DNA from: Acidovorax sp. CCYZU-2555 | GTDB lineage: Bacteria; Pseudomonadota; Gammaproteobacteria; Burkholderiales; Burkholderiaceae_C | NCBI RefSeq assembly: GCF_018413525.1 | Contig: NZ_JAHCDD010000009.1 | Coordinates: 1 to 64,000 of the forward strand | DNA: 64,000 bases | Direction of reading: 5' to 3' | In this document: positions 28,886 through 39,135 of the stretch, one piece after another | Position numbering within the stretch: position 1 is the stretch's first letter | Layout of the letters: each line of letters starts with the position of its first letter | The notes under the pieces: model-generated | The model's database searches: none | Seen by the model: the letters and a program-made list of their open reading frames with translations, nothing else | What the model was told of the DNA's origin: nothing | Translations under genes and position numbers: made by a program

Positions 28886-31800
28886 ATGTCCCAGGGACTG
28901 ATCCGCATCCGCGGCGCGCGCCAGCACAATCTCCAGAACGTCGACCTCGACATTCGCACCGGCGAGTTGACGGTGGTCACGGGTCCGAGTGGATCGGGCA
29001 AGTCGAGCCTGGTGTTCGACACCCTGTATGCCGAAGGCCAGCGGCGCTATGTCGAGACGTTCAGCGCCTATGCGCGGCAGTTTCTCGACCGCATGGACAA
29101 GCCGGCTGTAGACCGCATCGAAGGCGTGCCGCCGGCGATCGCCATCGACCAGACCAACCCGGTGCGCAACTCGCGTTCCACGGTCGGCACGATGACCGAG
29201 CTCAACGACCATCTGAAGCTGTTGTTCGCGCGCGCCGCTCATCTGCATGACAAGGTGACGGCCCTGCCCGTGCGGCATGACACCGCGGAGTCCATCTATG
29301 CGGCGCTGGAGCAGCGCAGTGCGGCCGCGGGCGATCCGCGGCTGGCGATCACATTCGCGGTCGAGCTGCCGGCCAATACATCGGCCGAAGAAGTGGAGCA
29401 ATGGCTGTCGGCCAGCGGCTTCACCAAGGTCCAGGCCGAGCGCGAAGTCGAAATCGCGGCGCCAGTGATTGAAGGGGCCAAGGGCAAGGCAAAGAAGGCC
29501 GCGCCCACGCGCGTGAAGATGCTCGACGTGGTCGCCGATCGCTTCCGTCTGGGCCGCACCGAGCGCGCGCGTGCGATGGAAGCCGTCGAAGTCGCGCTCA
29601 AGCGCGGCAGCGGCCACATGACCGTCTACTGTCTGCCTGAAGAGGGCGAGCCCGAATTGTGGCGCTACTCGCTGGGCCTGCACTGCCCCGAAAGCGGACT
29701 GGGCTACACCACGCCCATGCCGTCGCTGTTCTCGTTCAATTCCGCGGTCGGCGCCTGCGAGGCCTGCCGCGGTTTCGGTCGCGTGATCGGCGTCGACTGG
29801 GGGCTGGTGATCCCGAACGAGAAACTCACGCTGCGCACCGGCGCCGTGAAGGCCATCCAGACGCCCGCATGGAAGGAAATCCAGGACGACCTGCTGCGCC
29901 ACGCCGAAGCCGAAGGCATTCCGCGCGACACCGCCTGGGCCAAGATGACGGCCGAGCAGAAAGCCTGGGTGCTCGACGGCTCGCCCAACTGGAACGGCAA
30001 GTGGAACCAGACCTGGTACGGCATCAAGCGCTTCTTCGAATACCTCGAAAGCAAGGCCTACAAGATGCACATCCGCGTGCTCTTGTCCAAGTACCGCAGC
30101 TACACCGAATGCCCGACCTGCCTGGGCGCGCGCCTCAAGACCGAAAGCCTGCTGTGGCGCCTGGGCGGCAAGGCCGGCGCCGACGCCGTGCTGCCGCCCG
30201 CGCAGCGCTTCATGCCCGCAGGCGTGGCATGGAGCCGTGCCCAGCTCGAGGCCTTGCCCGGCCTGTGCCTGCACGACCTGATGCGGCTGTCGATCAACCG
30301 GCTGCAGCAGTTCTTCGCTTCGCTCGTGCCCACCGAACAGGCCCAGGCGTCTGACGGCGAAGCCCAGGCGCTGAAGATGCTGCACGCCGAAATCCATACG
30401 CGGCTCAAATACTTGGCCGATGTGGGCATCGGCTATCTGACGCTCGATCGCCAAAGCCGCACGCTCAGCGGCGGCGAAGTGCAGCGCATCAACCTGACGA
30501 CGGCGCTGGGCACCTCGCTGGTCAACACCTTGTTCGTGCTCGACGAGCCCAGCATAGGCCTGCACCCGCGCGACATGCAGCGCATCACCGAAGCCATGCA
30601 GCGCCTGCGCGACGCGGGCAATACGCTGGTCGTGGTCGAGCATGACCCGGCCGTGATGTTCGCCGCCGACCGCGTGATCGACATGGGGCCTGGCCCGGGC
30701 GCGCGCGGCGGGCAGATCGTGTTCGACGGCACGCCCGAAGACCTGCGCCATGCCGACACGCTGACCGGCGCCTATATGGGCGGGCGCAAGCAGGTGGGCT
30801 TCGGCTTCAAGCGCATGGTCACTGATTCGACGCCGCGGCTGGTGCTCGAAGGCGCGCGCGAACACAACCTGCAGCACCTCGATCTCGATTTCCCGCTGCA
30901 GCGCCTGGTCACCGTCACGGGCGTCAGCGGCTCGGGCAAGTCCACGCTGATCCAGGACGTGCTGGCCCCGGCGCTGCTGCGCCACTTCGGCAAGCCCACC
31001 GACTCCGCGGGTGCGTTCGACCGCCTGATGGGCGCCGACCACTTGAGCGACGTCGTGTTTGTCGACCAGTCGCCCATAGGCAAGACCGCGCGTTCCAACC
31101 CGGCCAGCTATGTCGGCGCCTGGGACAGCATTCGCGAGCTGTTCGCGGTCGCGCCGCTGGCGCGCCAGCGCGGCTACACGGCGTCCAAGTTCAGCTTCAA
31201 CAGCGGCGACGGCCGCTGTCCCACCTGCGGCGGCTCGGGCTTCGAGCATGTCGAGATGCAGTTCCTGTCCGATGTGTACCTGCGCTGCCCCGACTGCGAT
31301 GGCCAGCGCTACCGCCCCGAAATCCTCGAAGTGCATATCGAGCGCCATGCGGTCGGTGAATTGCAGCCACGCCGCCTGAGCGTCGCCGATGTGCTGGAAC
31401 TCACGGTGAGCGAAGCCGCCGTGCTGTTCGCCCAGGACCGTGACGTGGTGCGCGCGCTGCAGCCCATCGTCGAAGTGGGGCTCGAATATGTGAAGCTGGG
31501 CCAGCCCGTGCCCACGCTCAGCGGCGGCGAGGCCCAGCGCCTCAAGCTCGCGGGCTTTCTGGCCGAGGCCGCGAAGACCGCGTCCAAGTCGCGCCAGGCG
31601 ATTGCGCGCAAGGGCACGCTGTTCCTGTTCGACGAGCCCACCACGGGCCTGCATTTCGACGACATCGCCAAGCTGATGCGCGCGCTGCGCAAACTGCTCG
31701 AAGCCGGCCACTCGCTGATCGTCATCGAGCACAACCTCGACGTGATACGCGCCAGCGACTGGCTGATCGACCTGGGCCCCGAAGGCGGCGAAGGCGGCGG

Positions 31801-34800
31801 CTTCATCGTCGCCCAGGGCACGCCCGAAGACGTGCGCCAGCACCCGACATCGCACACCGCCCAGGCGCTGCGCGAGTATGACCTGGCGATGGGCGTGGGC
31901 GGCCAGCTGGTCACCGAAGTCGCGCCCATGCTCTACCCGCGCGTGGCCCGCACCCGGCCCGCGCTGCCCGCGAAGAACGTGATCGAGATCGTCAATGCGC
32001 GCGAGCACAATCTCAAGCAGCTGTCGGTGGAGATTCCGCGCGGCAAGTTCAACGTGGTCACGGGCGTCAGCGGTTCGGGCAAGTCGACGCTGGCGTTCGA
32101 CATCCTGTTCAACGAAGGCCAGCGCCGCTATCTCGAATCGCTCAACGCCTATGCCCGCTCCATCGTCCAGCCCGCGGGCCGGCCCGAAGTCGATGCGGTC
32201 TACGGCATTCCGCCCACGGTCGCCATCGAGCAGCGGCTGTCGCGCGGCGGGCGCAAGTCCACCGTCGGCACCACCACCGAAGTCTGGCATTTCCTGCGCC
32301 TGCTGTATGTGAAGCTCGGCACCCAACATTGCATCCATGACGGCGCTGCGGTGCAGCCGCAGACGCCCGACAGCATCGCCGCACAGCTGATGACGCAGTT
32401 CCGCGGCCAGCATATCGGCCTGCTCGCGCCGCTGGTGGTCAACCGCAAGGGCGTCTACACCGAGCTCGCCGACTGGGCGCGGCCGCGCGGCTACACGCAT
32501 CTGCGCGTCGACGGCGAGTTCCTGCCGACCACGGGTTTTCCGCGGCTGGACCGCTTCAAGGAGCACAGCATCGATCTGCCCGTGGCCAGCATCGAAGTCT
32601 CGCCGGCGAACGAAGCCGAGCTGCGCCGCCACCTGACCCAGGCGCTGGAGCTGGGCAAGGGCGTGCTGCATGTGCTCAGCGGCATCGATAACCTGGGCGC
32701 GGCCATGGCCGGCGGCCAGAGCACGGCCGGCGTGGGCACGCTGCAGGCGTATTCGACCCAGCGTGCCTGTCCCATCTGCGCGACCAGTTATGCCGAACTC
32801 GATCCGCGGCTGTTCTCGTACAACAGCAAGCATGGCTGGTGCCCCGACTGCGTGGGCACGGGCGTCAAGCTGACCAAGGACCAGCGCCAGGTCTATGACG
32901 ACACCTTGATGGCCGAAGACAACCGCGGCCGCGAAGTGAAGTTCGAAGGCCAGGAAGTCGAAGACCTGGCCGAAGTCACCTGCCCGTGCTGCGCGGGCAC
33001 GCGCCTCAACGCCACGGCGCGCGCCGTGCGCTTTCACGGCGTGGGCATCACCGATATCGCCAGCCTCGCGGTCAACGACGTGCGCATTTGGGCGCAGAAG
33101 CTCACGCTCACCGGCCGCGAAGCCGGCATCGCGCGCGACCTGTTGCCTGAAATCCTGGGCCGGCTCGAGTTCCTTGAAGAAGTGGGCCTGGGCTATCTGA
33201 CGCTGGACCGTGGCGCGCCCACGCTCAGCGGCGGTGAAGCCCAGCGCATCCGGCTCGCGGCCCAGTTGGGCAGCAACCTGCAGGGCGTGTGCTACGTGCT
33301 CGACGAGCCGACCATCGGCCTGCATGCGCGCGACAACCACATCCTGCTGAACGCCTTGCACAAGCTCGGCGACAAGGGCAATACGCTGGTCGTGGTCGAG
33401 CATGACGAAGACACCATTCGCCGCGCCGACCATGTGATCGATATCGGCCCGAGCGCGGGCAAGCGCGGCGGCCGTCTGGTCGCCCAGGGCAGCCCCGAGG
33501 ATGTGATGCAGGCCGAGGACTCGGTCACCGGCCGCTATCTGCTGCACGCCATGCGCCACCCGTTCCAGCCGCGCCGGCCCGTGGTCTGGCCGCCGGTGGC
33601 CCAGGCCGATGTCGCCGAAGCCGTCGAAGCGCCGAAGAAGCGCACGAAAAAGCAGATGGCCGCCGATGCCGCCGCCGCCCTGGTGACCGACAGCGCGGCC
33701 GCGAACGCCGCGCTGGCCGAGGCCCCGCGCGAACGTGCGGCCAGCGGCCCGCAGCGCTGGCTCACGGTGCTGGGCGCCGACCTGCACAACCTGCAAAAAG
33801 TCGACGCCAATGTGCCGCTCAAGCGCCTGGTGGCGATCACGGGCGTCAGTGGCTCGGGCAAGTCGACGCTGGCGCGCGACGTGCTCTGGACCAATGTCGC
33901 GGCCTGGGTCGGCCAGCGCAGCACCTTTGCCGGGCGCGAAGCCATGGACTCGGGCCAGGCGCCGGCGCTGATCGGCTGCGCGGGCCTGCGCGGCTTCGAA
34001 ACCATAGACCGCGTGCTCGAAGTCGACCAGACCCCCATTGGCAAGACCCCGCGTTCCTGCCCCGCGACCTATATCGGTTTCTGGGACACGATACGCAAGC
34101 TGTTTGCCGATACGCTCGAAGCGCGCGCGCGCGGCTACGGCCCGGGCCGCTTCTCGTTCAACACCGGCGAAGGCCGCTGCCCGGCCTGCGAAGGCCAGGG
34201 CCTGCGCACCATAGAAATGAGCTTCCTGCCCGACGTCAAAGTGCCTTGCGACACCTGCCATGGCGCGCGTTTCAACCCAGAGACGCTGGCCGTGACCTGG
34301 CGCGGCAAGAGCATTGGCGATGTGCTGCAGATGGAAGTCGACGAAGCGGTGGACTTCTTTGCCAGCATGCCGGCCATAGGCCACCCGCTGCAGCTGCTCA
34401 AGGACGTGGGCCTGGGCTATCTGACGCTGGGCCAGCCCTCGCCCACGCTCAGCGGCGGCGAAGCGCAGCGCATCAAGCTGGTGACCGAGCTGACCAAGGT
34501 GCGCGACGACATCGCGCGCCGCGGCAACAAGGCGCCGCATACGCTGTACGTGCTCGATGAGCCCACGGTGGGACTGCACATGGCCGACGTGGAAAAGCTG
34601 ATCGAAGTGCTGCACCGGCTGGTCGACGGCGGGCATTCGGTGATCGTCATCGAGCATGACCTCGACGTGATCGCCGAAGCCGACTGGGTCATTGACCTGG
34701 GCCCCGAAGGCGGCAATGGCGGCGGCCGCATCGTCGCCGCAGGCACGCCCGAAACGCTGGTGGCGCAGGGCACGCACACCGGCAATGCACTGGCATCGGT

Positions 34801-34876
34801 GCTGGCGCGCGGACCGGCCAAGGCCGGCGTGGCGGCGCCCGACGCAACGGCGCCCGACGCAACGGCGCCCGCCTGA
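28886..34876 (+). CDS. Double-length UvrA paralogue (tandem excinuclease subunit A)
   Basis: 1996 residues, twice normal UvrA (~940). It consists of two complete UvrA units in tandem, giving four ABC ATPase modules. Walker A motifs are GPSGSGKS (33-40) and GVSGSGKS near 680, 1060 and 1652; LSGGE signatures are near 528, 877, 1445 and 1852. Zinc clusters include [20 protein letters not shown]...CPDC in unit 1 and CPACEGQG...CDTCHGARF in unit 2. Unit 2 begins near residue 1035 ([15 protein letters not shown]). The C-terminus ends in a short PDATA repeat. Such proteins occur in Burkholderiales besides the ordinary UvrA. A role in damage recognition is inferred, supported by the SOS box upstream. 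Confidence 0.93.
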   Translation: MSQGLIRIRGARQHNLQNVDLDIRTGELTVVTGPSGSGKSSLVFDTLYAEGQRRYVETFSAYARQFLDRMDKPAVDRIEGVPPAIAIDQTNPVRNSRSTVGTMTELNDHLKLLFARAAHLHDKVTALPVRHDTAESIYAALEQRSAAAGDPRLAITFAVELPANTSAEEVEQWLSASGFTKVQAEREVEIAAPVIEGAKGKAKKAAPTRVKMLDVVADRFRLGRTERARAMEAVEVALKRGSGHMTVYCLPEEGEPELWRYSLGLHCPESGLGYTTPMPSLFSFNSAVGACEACRGFGRVIGVDWGLVIPNEKLTLRTGAVKAIQTPAWKEIQDDLLRHAEAEGIPRDTAWAKMTAEQKAWVLDGSPNWNGKWNQTWYGIKRFFEYLESKAYKMHIRVLLSKYRSYTECPTCLGARLKTESLLWRLGGKAGADAVLPPAQRFMPAGVAWSRAQLEALPGLCLHDLMRLSINRLQQFFASLVPTEQAQASDGEAQALKMLHAEIHTRLKYLADVGIGYLTLDRQSRTLSGGEVQRINLTTALGTSLVNTLFVLDEPSIGLHPRDMQRITEAMQRLRDAGNTLVVVEHDPAVMFAADRVIDMGPGPGARGGQIVFDGTPEDLRHADTLTGAYMGGRKQVGFGFKRMVTDSTPRLVLEGAREHNLQHLDLDFPLQRLVTVTGVSGSGKSTLIQDVLAPALLRHFGKPTDSAGAFDRLMGADHLSDVVFVDQSPIGKTARSNPASYVGAWDSIRELFAVAPLARQRGYTASKFSFNSGDGRCPTCGGSGFEHVEMQFLSDVYLRCPDCDGQRYRPEILEVHIERHAVGELQPRRLSVADVLELTVSEAAVLFAQDRDVVRALQPIVEVGLEYVKLGQPVPTLSGGEAQRLKLAGFLAEAAKTASKSRQAIARKGTLFLFDEPTTGLHFDDIAKLMRALRKLLEAGHSLIVIEHNLDVIRASDWLIDLGPEGGEGGGFIVAQGTPEDVRQHPTSHTAQALREYDLAMGVGGQLVTEVAPMLYPRVARTRPALPAKNVIEIVNAREHNLKQLSVEIPRGKFNVVTGVSGSGKSTLAFDILFNEGQRRYLESLNAYARSIVQPAGRPEVDAVYGIPPTVAIEQRLSRGGRKSTVGTTTEVWHFLRLLYVKLGTQHCIHDGAAVQPQTPDSIAAQLMTQFRGQHIGLLAPLVVNRKGVYTELADWARPRGYTHLRVDGEFLPTTGFPRLDRFKEHSIDLPVASIEVSPANEAELRRHLTQALELGKGVLHVLSGIDNLGAAMAGGQSTAGVGTLQAYSTQRACPICATSYAELDPRLFSYNSKHGWCPDCVGTGVKLTKDQRQVYDDTLMAEDNRGREVKFEGQEVEDLAEVTCPCCAGTRLNATARAVRFHGVGITDIASLAVNDVRIWAQKLTLTGREAGIARDLLPEILGRLEFLEEVGLGYLTLDRGAPTLSGGEAQRIRLAAQLGSNLQGVCYVLDEPTIGLHARDNHILLNALHKLGDKGNTLVVVEHDEDTIRRADHVIDIGPSAGKRGGRLVAQGSPEDVMQAEDSVTGRYLLHAMRHPFQPRRPVVWPPVAQADVAEAVEAPKKRTKKQMAADAAAALVTDSAAANAALAEAPRERAASGPQRWLTVLGADLHNLQKVDANVPLKRLVAITGVSGSGKSTLARDVLWTNVAAWVGQRSTFAGREAMDSGQAPALIGCAGLRGFETIDRVLEVDQTPIGKTPRSCPATYIGFWDTIRKLFADTLEARARGYGPGRFSFNTGEGRCPACEGQGLRTIEMSFLPDVKVPCDTCHGARFNPETLAVTWRGKSIGDVLQMEVDEAVDFFASMPAIGHPLQLLKDVGLGYLTLGQPSPTLSGGEAQRIKLVTELTKVRDDIARRGNKAPHTLYVLDEPTVGLHMADVEKLIEVLHRLVDGGHSVIVIEHDLDVIAEADWVIDLGPEGGNGGGRIVAAGTPETLVAQGTHTGNALASVLARGPAKAGVAAPDATAPDATAPA

Positions 34877-35202
34877 TGCGCGAATACGCCGTGCACTGGC
34901 ATGCGCAGGCGCCGGCCAAGCCATTGCTGGGTGCGCCCTGCAATGGCTGCGGCCTGTGCTGCCTGGCCGAGCCTTGCCCCATGGGCATGCTGGTCTCGCG
35001 CCGCCGCACGGGCGCCTGCAGCGCGCTGCGCTGGGACGAGGAAGGCGCGCATTACCGCTGCGGTGTGCTGGAGGATGCCAAGGCCTTGGCCGCCGCGCCC
35101 GGACGCTGGCAGCGCTGGCGGGGCCGCATCTGGCTGCGCCTTTCTCGGCGCTGGATTGCGGCCGGCGCGGGCTGCGATGCGGATCTGGTGGAAATTCCCT
35201 GA
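34876..35202 (+). CDS. Small Cys-rich protein (YkgJ/UPF0153-like)
   Basis: 108 residues. The cluster CNGCGLCCLAEPC (C22, C25, C28, C29, C34) resembles the CxxCxxCC motif of YkgJ-type putative Fe-S or zinc proteins; two more cysteines follow (GACSALRW, YRCGVLE). Its ATG overlaps the UvrA-paralogue stop (TGATG), so translation is coupled. The shared transcript suggests a link with the same damage response, but no function is known. Confidence 0.78.
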   Translation: MREYAVHWHAQAPAKPLLGAPCNGCGLCCLAEPCPMGMLVSRRRTGACSALRWDEEGAHYRCGVLEDAKALAAAPGRWQRWRGRIWLRLSRRWIAAGAGCDADLVEIP

Positions 35203-35206
35203 CGCC

Positions 35207-36106
35207 CTAGCCCTGGCCGGTCTGCAGATGCTGCTGCAGCAGCTGCACGAAGACATCGGCACGGGCCGAAGGCGCGCGGTGCAGCGGCAGGGCCAGCGCG
35301 ATCTCGACCGCGCACTGCGGCAGCAGCGGGCGAATCGCCAGTTGCGCCGCGAACTTGCTCGCCACATAGGGGTTGACCACGCCTATGCCCGTGCCTTCGG
35401 CCGCGAGGCAGCAGATGGTCGATGAGTAAGTGGTCTCTATGGTCGAGCGCGCCTGCACGCCATGGCGCTGCATGGTCTGCTGCAGCTGCAGGAAGATGTT
35501 GTCGTCGGCGTTGAGCGTCAGCAGCAACTGGTCGGCGAGGTCGCTCACATGCAGTTGCGCGCGCTGCGCCAAGGGGTGGTCGGGGTGCATCACGCAGACC
35601 GCGTGGCTGCGGTGCAGCACGCTGGCGCTGAGGTCGGGCGCGTCTATCGCCATGGTGCTGACCACGAGATCGAACTGGCCCAGCTGCAGGCCTTCGCGCA
35701 GATGCGGCGTGCCCAGTGTCTGCAGGCTGATCGGCGTGCTCGGGTGCTGCAGCACGAACGCATGCACCACGGCGGGCAACACCGACAGGCCCAGCGCCGG
35801 CGTGCAGCCTATGCGCAGCGTGCCGGCACCCGACAGCCGCAGGCCTTGGAGGTCGCGCTCTATGCGCTCCAGGCCGACGAAATGCTGCTGCACCGTGGCG
35901 AACAGATCGAGCGCTTCGGGCGTGGGCCGCAGCCGGCCCTTGTGCATGTCGAACAGCTTGAGTCCCGCGCCGGCCTGCATCTGAGCGAGCAGGCGGCTGA
36001 CCGAGGGCTGGGTGGTGTGCAGCAGCTGCGCGGCGGCCGTGGTGGTACCGGCCTGCATCACGGCGCGGAAGGCTTCGATTTCGCGAAAACTCAGAGGGCG
36101 GGGCAT
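35207..36106 (-). CDS. LysR-family transcriptional regulator
   Basis: 299 residues. The N-terminal HTH is REIEAFRAVMQAGTTTAAAQLLHTTQPSVSRLLAQM, with the effector-binding domain from ~90 (GTLRIGCTPALGLSVLPAVV). The start at 36106 is preferred because the usual LysR N-terminus begins there; six more codons upstream are open. It is divergent from the Bug/propeller genes and should control them through the palindrome between the genes. The hallmark PSVSRLLA helix and the wing GLKLFDMHKGRLRPT are intact. Confidence 0.92.
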   Translation of the reverse strand: MPRPLSFREIEAFRAVMQAGTTTAAAQLLHTTQPSVSRLLAQMQAGAGLKLFDMHKGRLRPTPEALDLFATVQQHFVGLERIERDLQGLRLSGAGTLRIGCTPALGLSVLPAVVHAFVLQHPSTPISLQTLGTPHLREGLQLGQFDLVVSTMAIDAPDLSASVLHRSHAVCVMHPDHPLAQRAQLHVSDLADQLLLTLNADDNIFLQLQQTMQRHGVQARSTIETTYSSTICCLAAEGTGIGVVNPYVASKFAAQLAIRPLLPQCAVEIALALPLHRAPSARADVFVQLLQQHLQTGQG

Positions 36107-36116
36107 GGGGCTAGGG

Positions 36117-36133
36117 TATACCAATCCTGTATA
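36117..36133. promoter_or_regulatory. Candidate LysR-type operator
   Basis: TATAC-N7-GTATA, a T-N11-A-type dyad in the 131-nt gap between the divergent LysR and Bug genes. Confidence 0.6.
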
Positions 36134-36237
36134 GGTGGCGCCGAAAAATGCATTTTGTGGTGTGGACTGTGCTGCCTACACTGGATTCACACCAGACAAG
36201 GCCGCGCACAGCGGCTGCATTTTCAAGAGGCATTCAC

Positions 36238-37230
36238 ATGACACAAATCGCCCGCCGCCATTTCGGACTGACCGCCCTGGCCGCCACCCTCATGGCCTGC
36301 TCGGCCAGCGCCTGGTCCAGCGATGCCGTCTTTCCCAACCCGTCGCGCCAGGTGCGCATCATCGTGCCGTTCACCGCGGGCGGCAGCTCCGATGTGCAGG
36401 CGCGCATGCTGGCCGACAAGCTCAGCCGCCTCTGGGACCAGACCGTCGTGGTCGAGAACAAGCCCGGCGCGGGCGGTCACCTCGGCGGCCGCTATGTGGC
36501 CGATCAGCCCGCAGACGGCTACACGCTGATGGTCGGCTCCATCGGCCTGCACGCGGCCTATGGCATCTACAAGAAGCTGTCGTACAACCCCGCGACCGAT
36601 CTGCGCGTGGTCACGGTGCTTGCCGAAATGCCGCATGTGGTCGTGGCCGCGCCGGGGCTGCCGGTCAAGGACCTGCAGCAGCTCACGGCGCTGGCCAAGA
36701 AGGCACCGGGAACGGTCAACTTCGGCTCGGCCGGCGTGGGCTCGTCGGTTCACATGATGGGCGAGCTCTACAAGCTGCAGTCGGGCGCGCCCATCGTGCA
36801 TGTGCCTTATCGCGGCAGTTCGGCCGCGCTCAACGACCTGCTGGGCAACCAGATCCAGCTGATGTTCGAGAATCCGCCCACGGTGCTGGGCCACATTCGC
36901 GGCGGCAAGATGAAGGCGCTGGCCGTGACCGGCAAGCAGCGCCTGGCCGCGCTGCCCGACGTGCCCACGGCGACCGAAGCCGGCATCCAGGGCTTCGAAG
37001 CCACGTCCTGGACCACGGTCGCGGTGTCGGCCAAGGTGCCGCAGGCCATTGTGGAGAAGATCAGCGCCGATGTGCGCAAGGTGATCAACACGCCCGAGTT
37101 CCGCAAGGGCCTTGAAGACCAGGGCATGACGGCCGTGGCCAACAGCCTGCCCGAAGCCCAGCGTTTCGTCGCCCAGGAAAAAGTCCGCTGGGACCGCGTA
37201 ATCCTTGAAGGCAAGGTCTCGGCCGACTGA
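36238..37230 (+). CDS. Bug-family (TctC-like) periplasmic binding protein
   Basis: 330 residues with a signal peptide (RRHFGLTALAATLMACSASAWS). Typical Bug blocks: VRIIVPFTAGGSSDVQARMLADKLS, VVENKPGAGGHLGG, NFGSAGVGSSVHMMGELYK, VPYRGSSAALNDLLGNQIQLMF and DVPTATEAGIQGFE. It should bind a carboxylate ligand. No TctA/TctB membrane genes are adjacent, which is common for Bug proteins in Burkholderiales. An AAGAGGC ribosome site precedes the ATG. It is followed by a beta-propeller enzyme-like protein, 77 nt on. Confidence 0.93.
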   Translation: MTQIARRHFGLTALAATLMACSASAWSSDAVFPNPSRQVRIIVPFTAGGSSDVQARMLADKLSRLWDQTVVVENKPGAGGHLGGRYVADQPADGYTLMVGSIGLHAAYGIYKKLSYNPATDLRVVTVLAEMPHVVVAAPGLPVKDLQQLTALAKKAPGTVNFGSAGVGSSVHMMGELYKLQSGAPIVHVPYRGSSAALNDLLGNQIQLMFENPPTVLGHIRGGKMKALAVTGKQRLAALPDVPTATEAGIQGFEATSWTTVAVSAKVPQAIVEKISADVRKVINTPEFRKGLEDQGMTAVANSLPEAQRFVAQEKVRWDRVILEGKVSAD

Positions 37231-37307
37231 GGCCTGGCCTGCGCCCACCCCACGCCTCCCTCTGCCCGGACCGCCGGGCAGCTTCCTTTCAGCATTCCAT
37301 TTCTTCC

Positions 37308-38591
37308 ATGACCGAATCTTCCAACGCCGCCCCCTACGTGCCCTGCCGTCGCGTGGGCGATGGCAGCCAGCACCATTTCTTCGGCTACTACAACAAGTCC
37401 AACTGGGACCGCAGCAACCGCCTGATCGCGGGCCAGCGCACGCCCGCGATGGACCAATACCTGACGCCCGACGCCAAGGCCACCATCGGCTATTTCGACA
37501 CGCTGGACGGCGACCGCTTCCATGCGGTCGGCGAGACCGGTGCCTGGAACTGGCAGATGGGCAGCCAGCTGCAGTGGCTGGCGGGCGCCGCGGGACGTCA
37601 ACTGGTCTACAACGACCGCACGGGCGACATGGCGGCGCGCTACCCTGGGTTCGGCGCGGTGGTCGTCGATGTCGATACGCTGGCGCGCCGCGTGCTGCCC
37701 ATGCCGGTGTATGTGGTCGCGCCCAGCAGCCAGTGGGCGCTTTCGGTCAATTACCGGCGTCTGTATGTGACGCACGAGACCATTGGCTACAGCGAAGTCG
37801 GCGGCCCGTTCGATCTGCCGCTCGCGCCCGCGGACGACGGCATCTGGCGCATGGACATGGGCACGGGCGAAGCCGCGCTGCTGGTCAGCTACGCCGACCT
37901 CAAGGCGTTTCAGCCCAAGGCCTCGATGGAGAAGGCGATCCACTGGGTCAGCCATATCGAAGTCAATCCGGCGTCGTCGCGCATGCTGTTCCTGCACCGC
38001 TGGACCGAGCGCGTGAAGGACGAGACCTGCTTCCTGCACCGCCTGATCACCATGAACCCCGACGGCTCGGACATGCGCCTGCTCGAATGCTCGGACCACC
38101 CGCTGCCGCAGCTCGCCGCCGACTTCGATCCCAGCGCCGTGGGCACGTTCGACTACGAGAAGTCCGAGTACCAGATCTCGCACCCGCTGTGGCAGGACGA
38201 TTCGCACATCATCGTCTGGGGCCCGCACGCGGGCGAGATCCACTACCACCTCTACCATGACGTGGACGGCGGGGAAGTGCAGGTGGTCGGTCGCGACGTA
38301 CTGGTCGAGAACGGCCACATGACGTTCTCGCCCGTGAGCACGCGCTGGCTGCTCAGCGATACCTATCCCGATGACCGGACGCACGAGCGCTTCCTGTTCC
38401 TGTTCGACATGCAGACCGGCGAGCGCCGCAACCTGGGCAGCTTCTACGCGACGCCCGACCTGAGCAAGGAAAACCGCTGCGACCTGCACCCGCGCTGGAG
38501 CCGCGACGGCCGCGAGGTCTGCATCGACTCGGTGCATGAACACCAGCGCCAGATGTATGTGCTCGACGTCTCGGCCATCGTCGGCGGTTGA
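37308..38591 (+). CDS. Oligogalacturonate-lyase-like beta-propeller protein
   Basis: 427 residues, no signal peptide. Repeated beta-strand blades (LQWLAGAAGRQLVYNDRTG, ISHPLWQDDSHIIVWGPH, MTFSPVSTRWLLSDTYPD, LHPRWSRDGREVCIDS) and several histidines (HHFFGYYNKSNWD; GHMTFSP; HPRWS) resemble the seven-bladed propeller of cytoplasmic oligogalacturonate lyases (family PF14583). The resemblance is by blade pattern and was not checked by search. Neighbours (LysR, Bug) suggest that it processes an imported uronate- or sugar-acid-like ligand. No other pectin or uronate genes are in the window. Confidence 0.65.
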   Translation: MTESSNAAPYVPCRRVGDGSQHHFFGYYNKSNWDRSNRLIAGQRTPAMDQYLTPDAKATIGYFDTLDGDRFHAVGETGAWNWQMGSQLQWLAGAAGRQLVYNDRTGDMAARYPGFGAVVVDVDTLARRVLPMPVYVVAPSSQWALSVNYRRLYVTHETIGYSEVGGPFDLPLAPADDGIWRMDMGTGEAALLVSYADLKAFQPKASMEKAIHWVSHIEVNPASSRMLFLHRWTERVKDETCFLHRLITMNPDGSDMRLLECSDHPLPQLAADFDPSAVGTFDYEKSEYQISHPLWQDDSHIIVWGPHAGEIHYHLYHDVDGGEVQVVGRDVLVENGHMTFSPVSTRWLLSDTYPDDRTHERFLFLFDMQTGERRNLGSFYATPDLSKENRCDLHPRWSRDGREVCIDSVHEHQRQMYVLDVSAIVGG

Positions 38592-38676
38592 GCGCGAATG
38601 TCTGGAGGTAGTGCGAAAGAAAAGCAATTCGTTACATTTTGTAAATTACATTACTTTCTTCTTTGGCAGTGGTAGC

Positions 38677-38708
38677 GTGAGTTCGCAAAAATCTTTTTGC
38701 AAACTCAC
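38677..38708. promoter_or_regulatory. Strong hairpin just before a start codon
   Basis: GTGAGTTCGCAAAAA and TTTTTGCAAACTCAC form 15-bp arms (one C-A mismatch) around two bases. The hairpin ends 10 nt before the ATG at 38719. Between them lies CTCCTCC, the complement of a Shine-Dalgarno site, rather than a Shine-Dalgarno. No U run follows, so this is not a plain terminator. Confidence 0.7.
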
Positions 38709-38718
38709 CTCCTCCAAA

Positions 38719-39036
38719 ATGAAAAAACTGTTCTTTGCTTTCCTGTCCGCCGCGATGCTGGCTTCGACAGGGGCCGCGATGGCTGCCACGGACTACAACA
38801 AGCCGCCGGCCGGCGACAGCCAGTACGCGGCCTGTATCAAGACATCCAACGAGAACTACACCGGAGGCAATGCAAAAAGCCTGATCAAGGGCCAGACCAT
38901 GGCGCAGGCCTACTGCACCTGCGTCTGGAACGAGACGCCCGAGGACTTCAAGGGCAGCCTCGCGCGTTTCGCCGAAACGCCCAAAGGCAAGAGCACCAAG
39001 GCATTGTGCGAAAAGCACTCGGGCTGGGAAGGCTGA
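38719..39036 (+). CDS. Small secreted four-cysteine protein
   Basis: 105 residues. A clear signal peptide (KKLFFAFLSAAMLASTGAAMA, cleavage near residue 22) and a mature part of about 83 residues with four cysteines (C39, C66, C68, C97), which could form two disulfides in the periplasm. No family is recognised. The frame is open far upstream, but the signal peptide fixes the start at 38719. There is no Shine-Dalgarno sequence. The surrounding DNA is more AT-rich than the window average. Confidence 0.75.
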   Translation: MKKLFFAFLSAAMLASTGAAMAATDYNKPPAGDSQYAACIKTSNENYTGGNAKSLIKGQTMAQAYCTCVWNETPEDFKGSLARFAETPKGKSTKALCEKHSGWEG

Positions 39037-39084
39037 GCCAGCGTTGATTCTGGCGGCCGCAGCGGAGATCACGGCGGCACAGAC

Positions 39085-39122
39085 AAAAAAGGTCCCGCAC
39101 AAAATGCGGGACCTTTTCTTTT
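39085..39122. terminator. Bidirectional intrinsic terminator
   Basis: AAAAAAGGTCCCGCA / TGCGGGACCTTTT with A and T runs on either side, between the convergent small secreted protein and DUF3857 genes. Confidence 0.9.
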
Positions 39123-39135
39123 GAAGCGTCGCTGC

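Noticed and set aside
28865-34924. A 2019-codon open frame on the minus strand
   Set aside because: It is the exact antisense of the UvrA paralogue and owes its length to GC3 bias; it has no domain or ribosome site.
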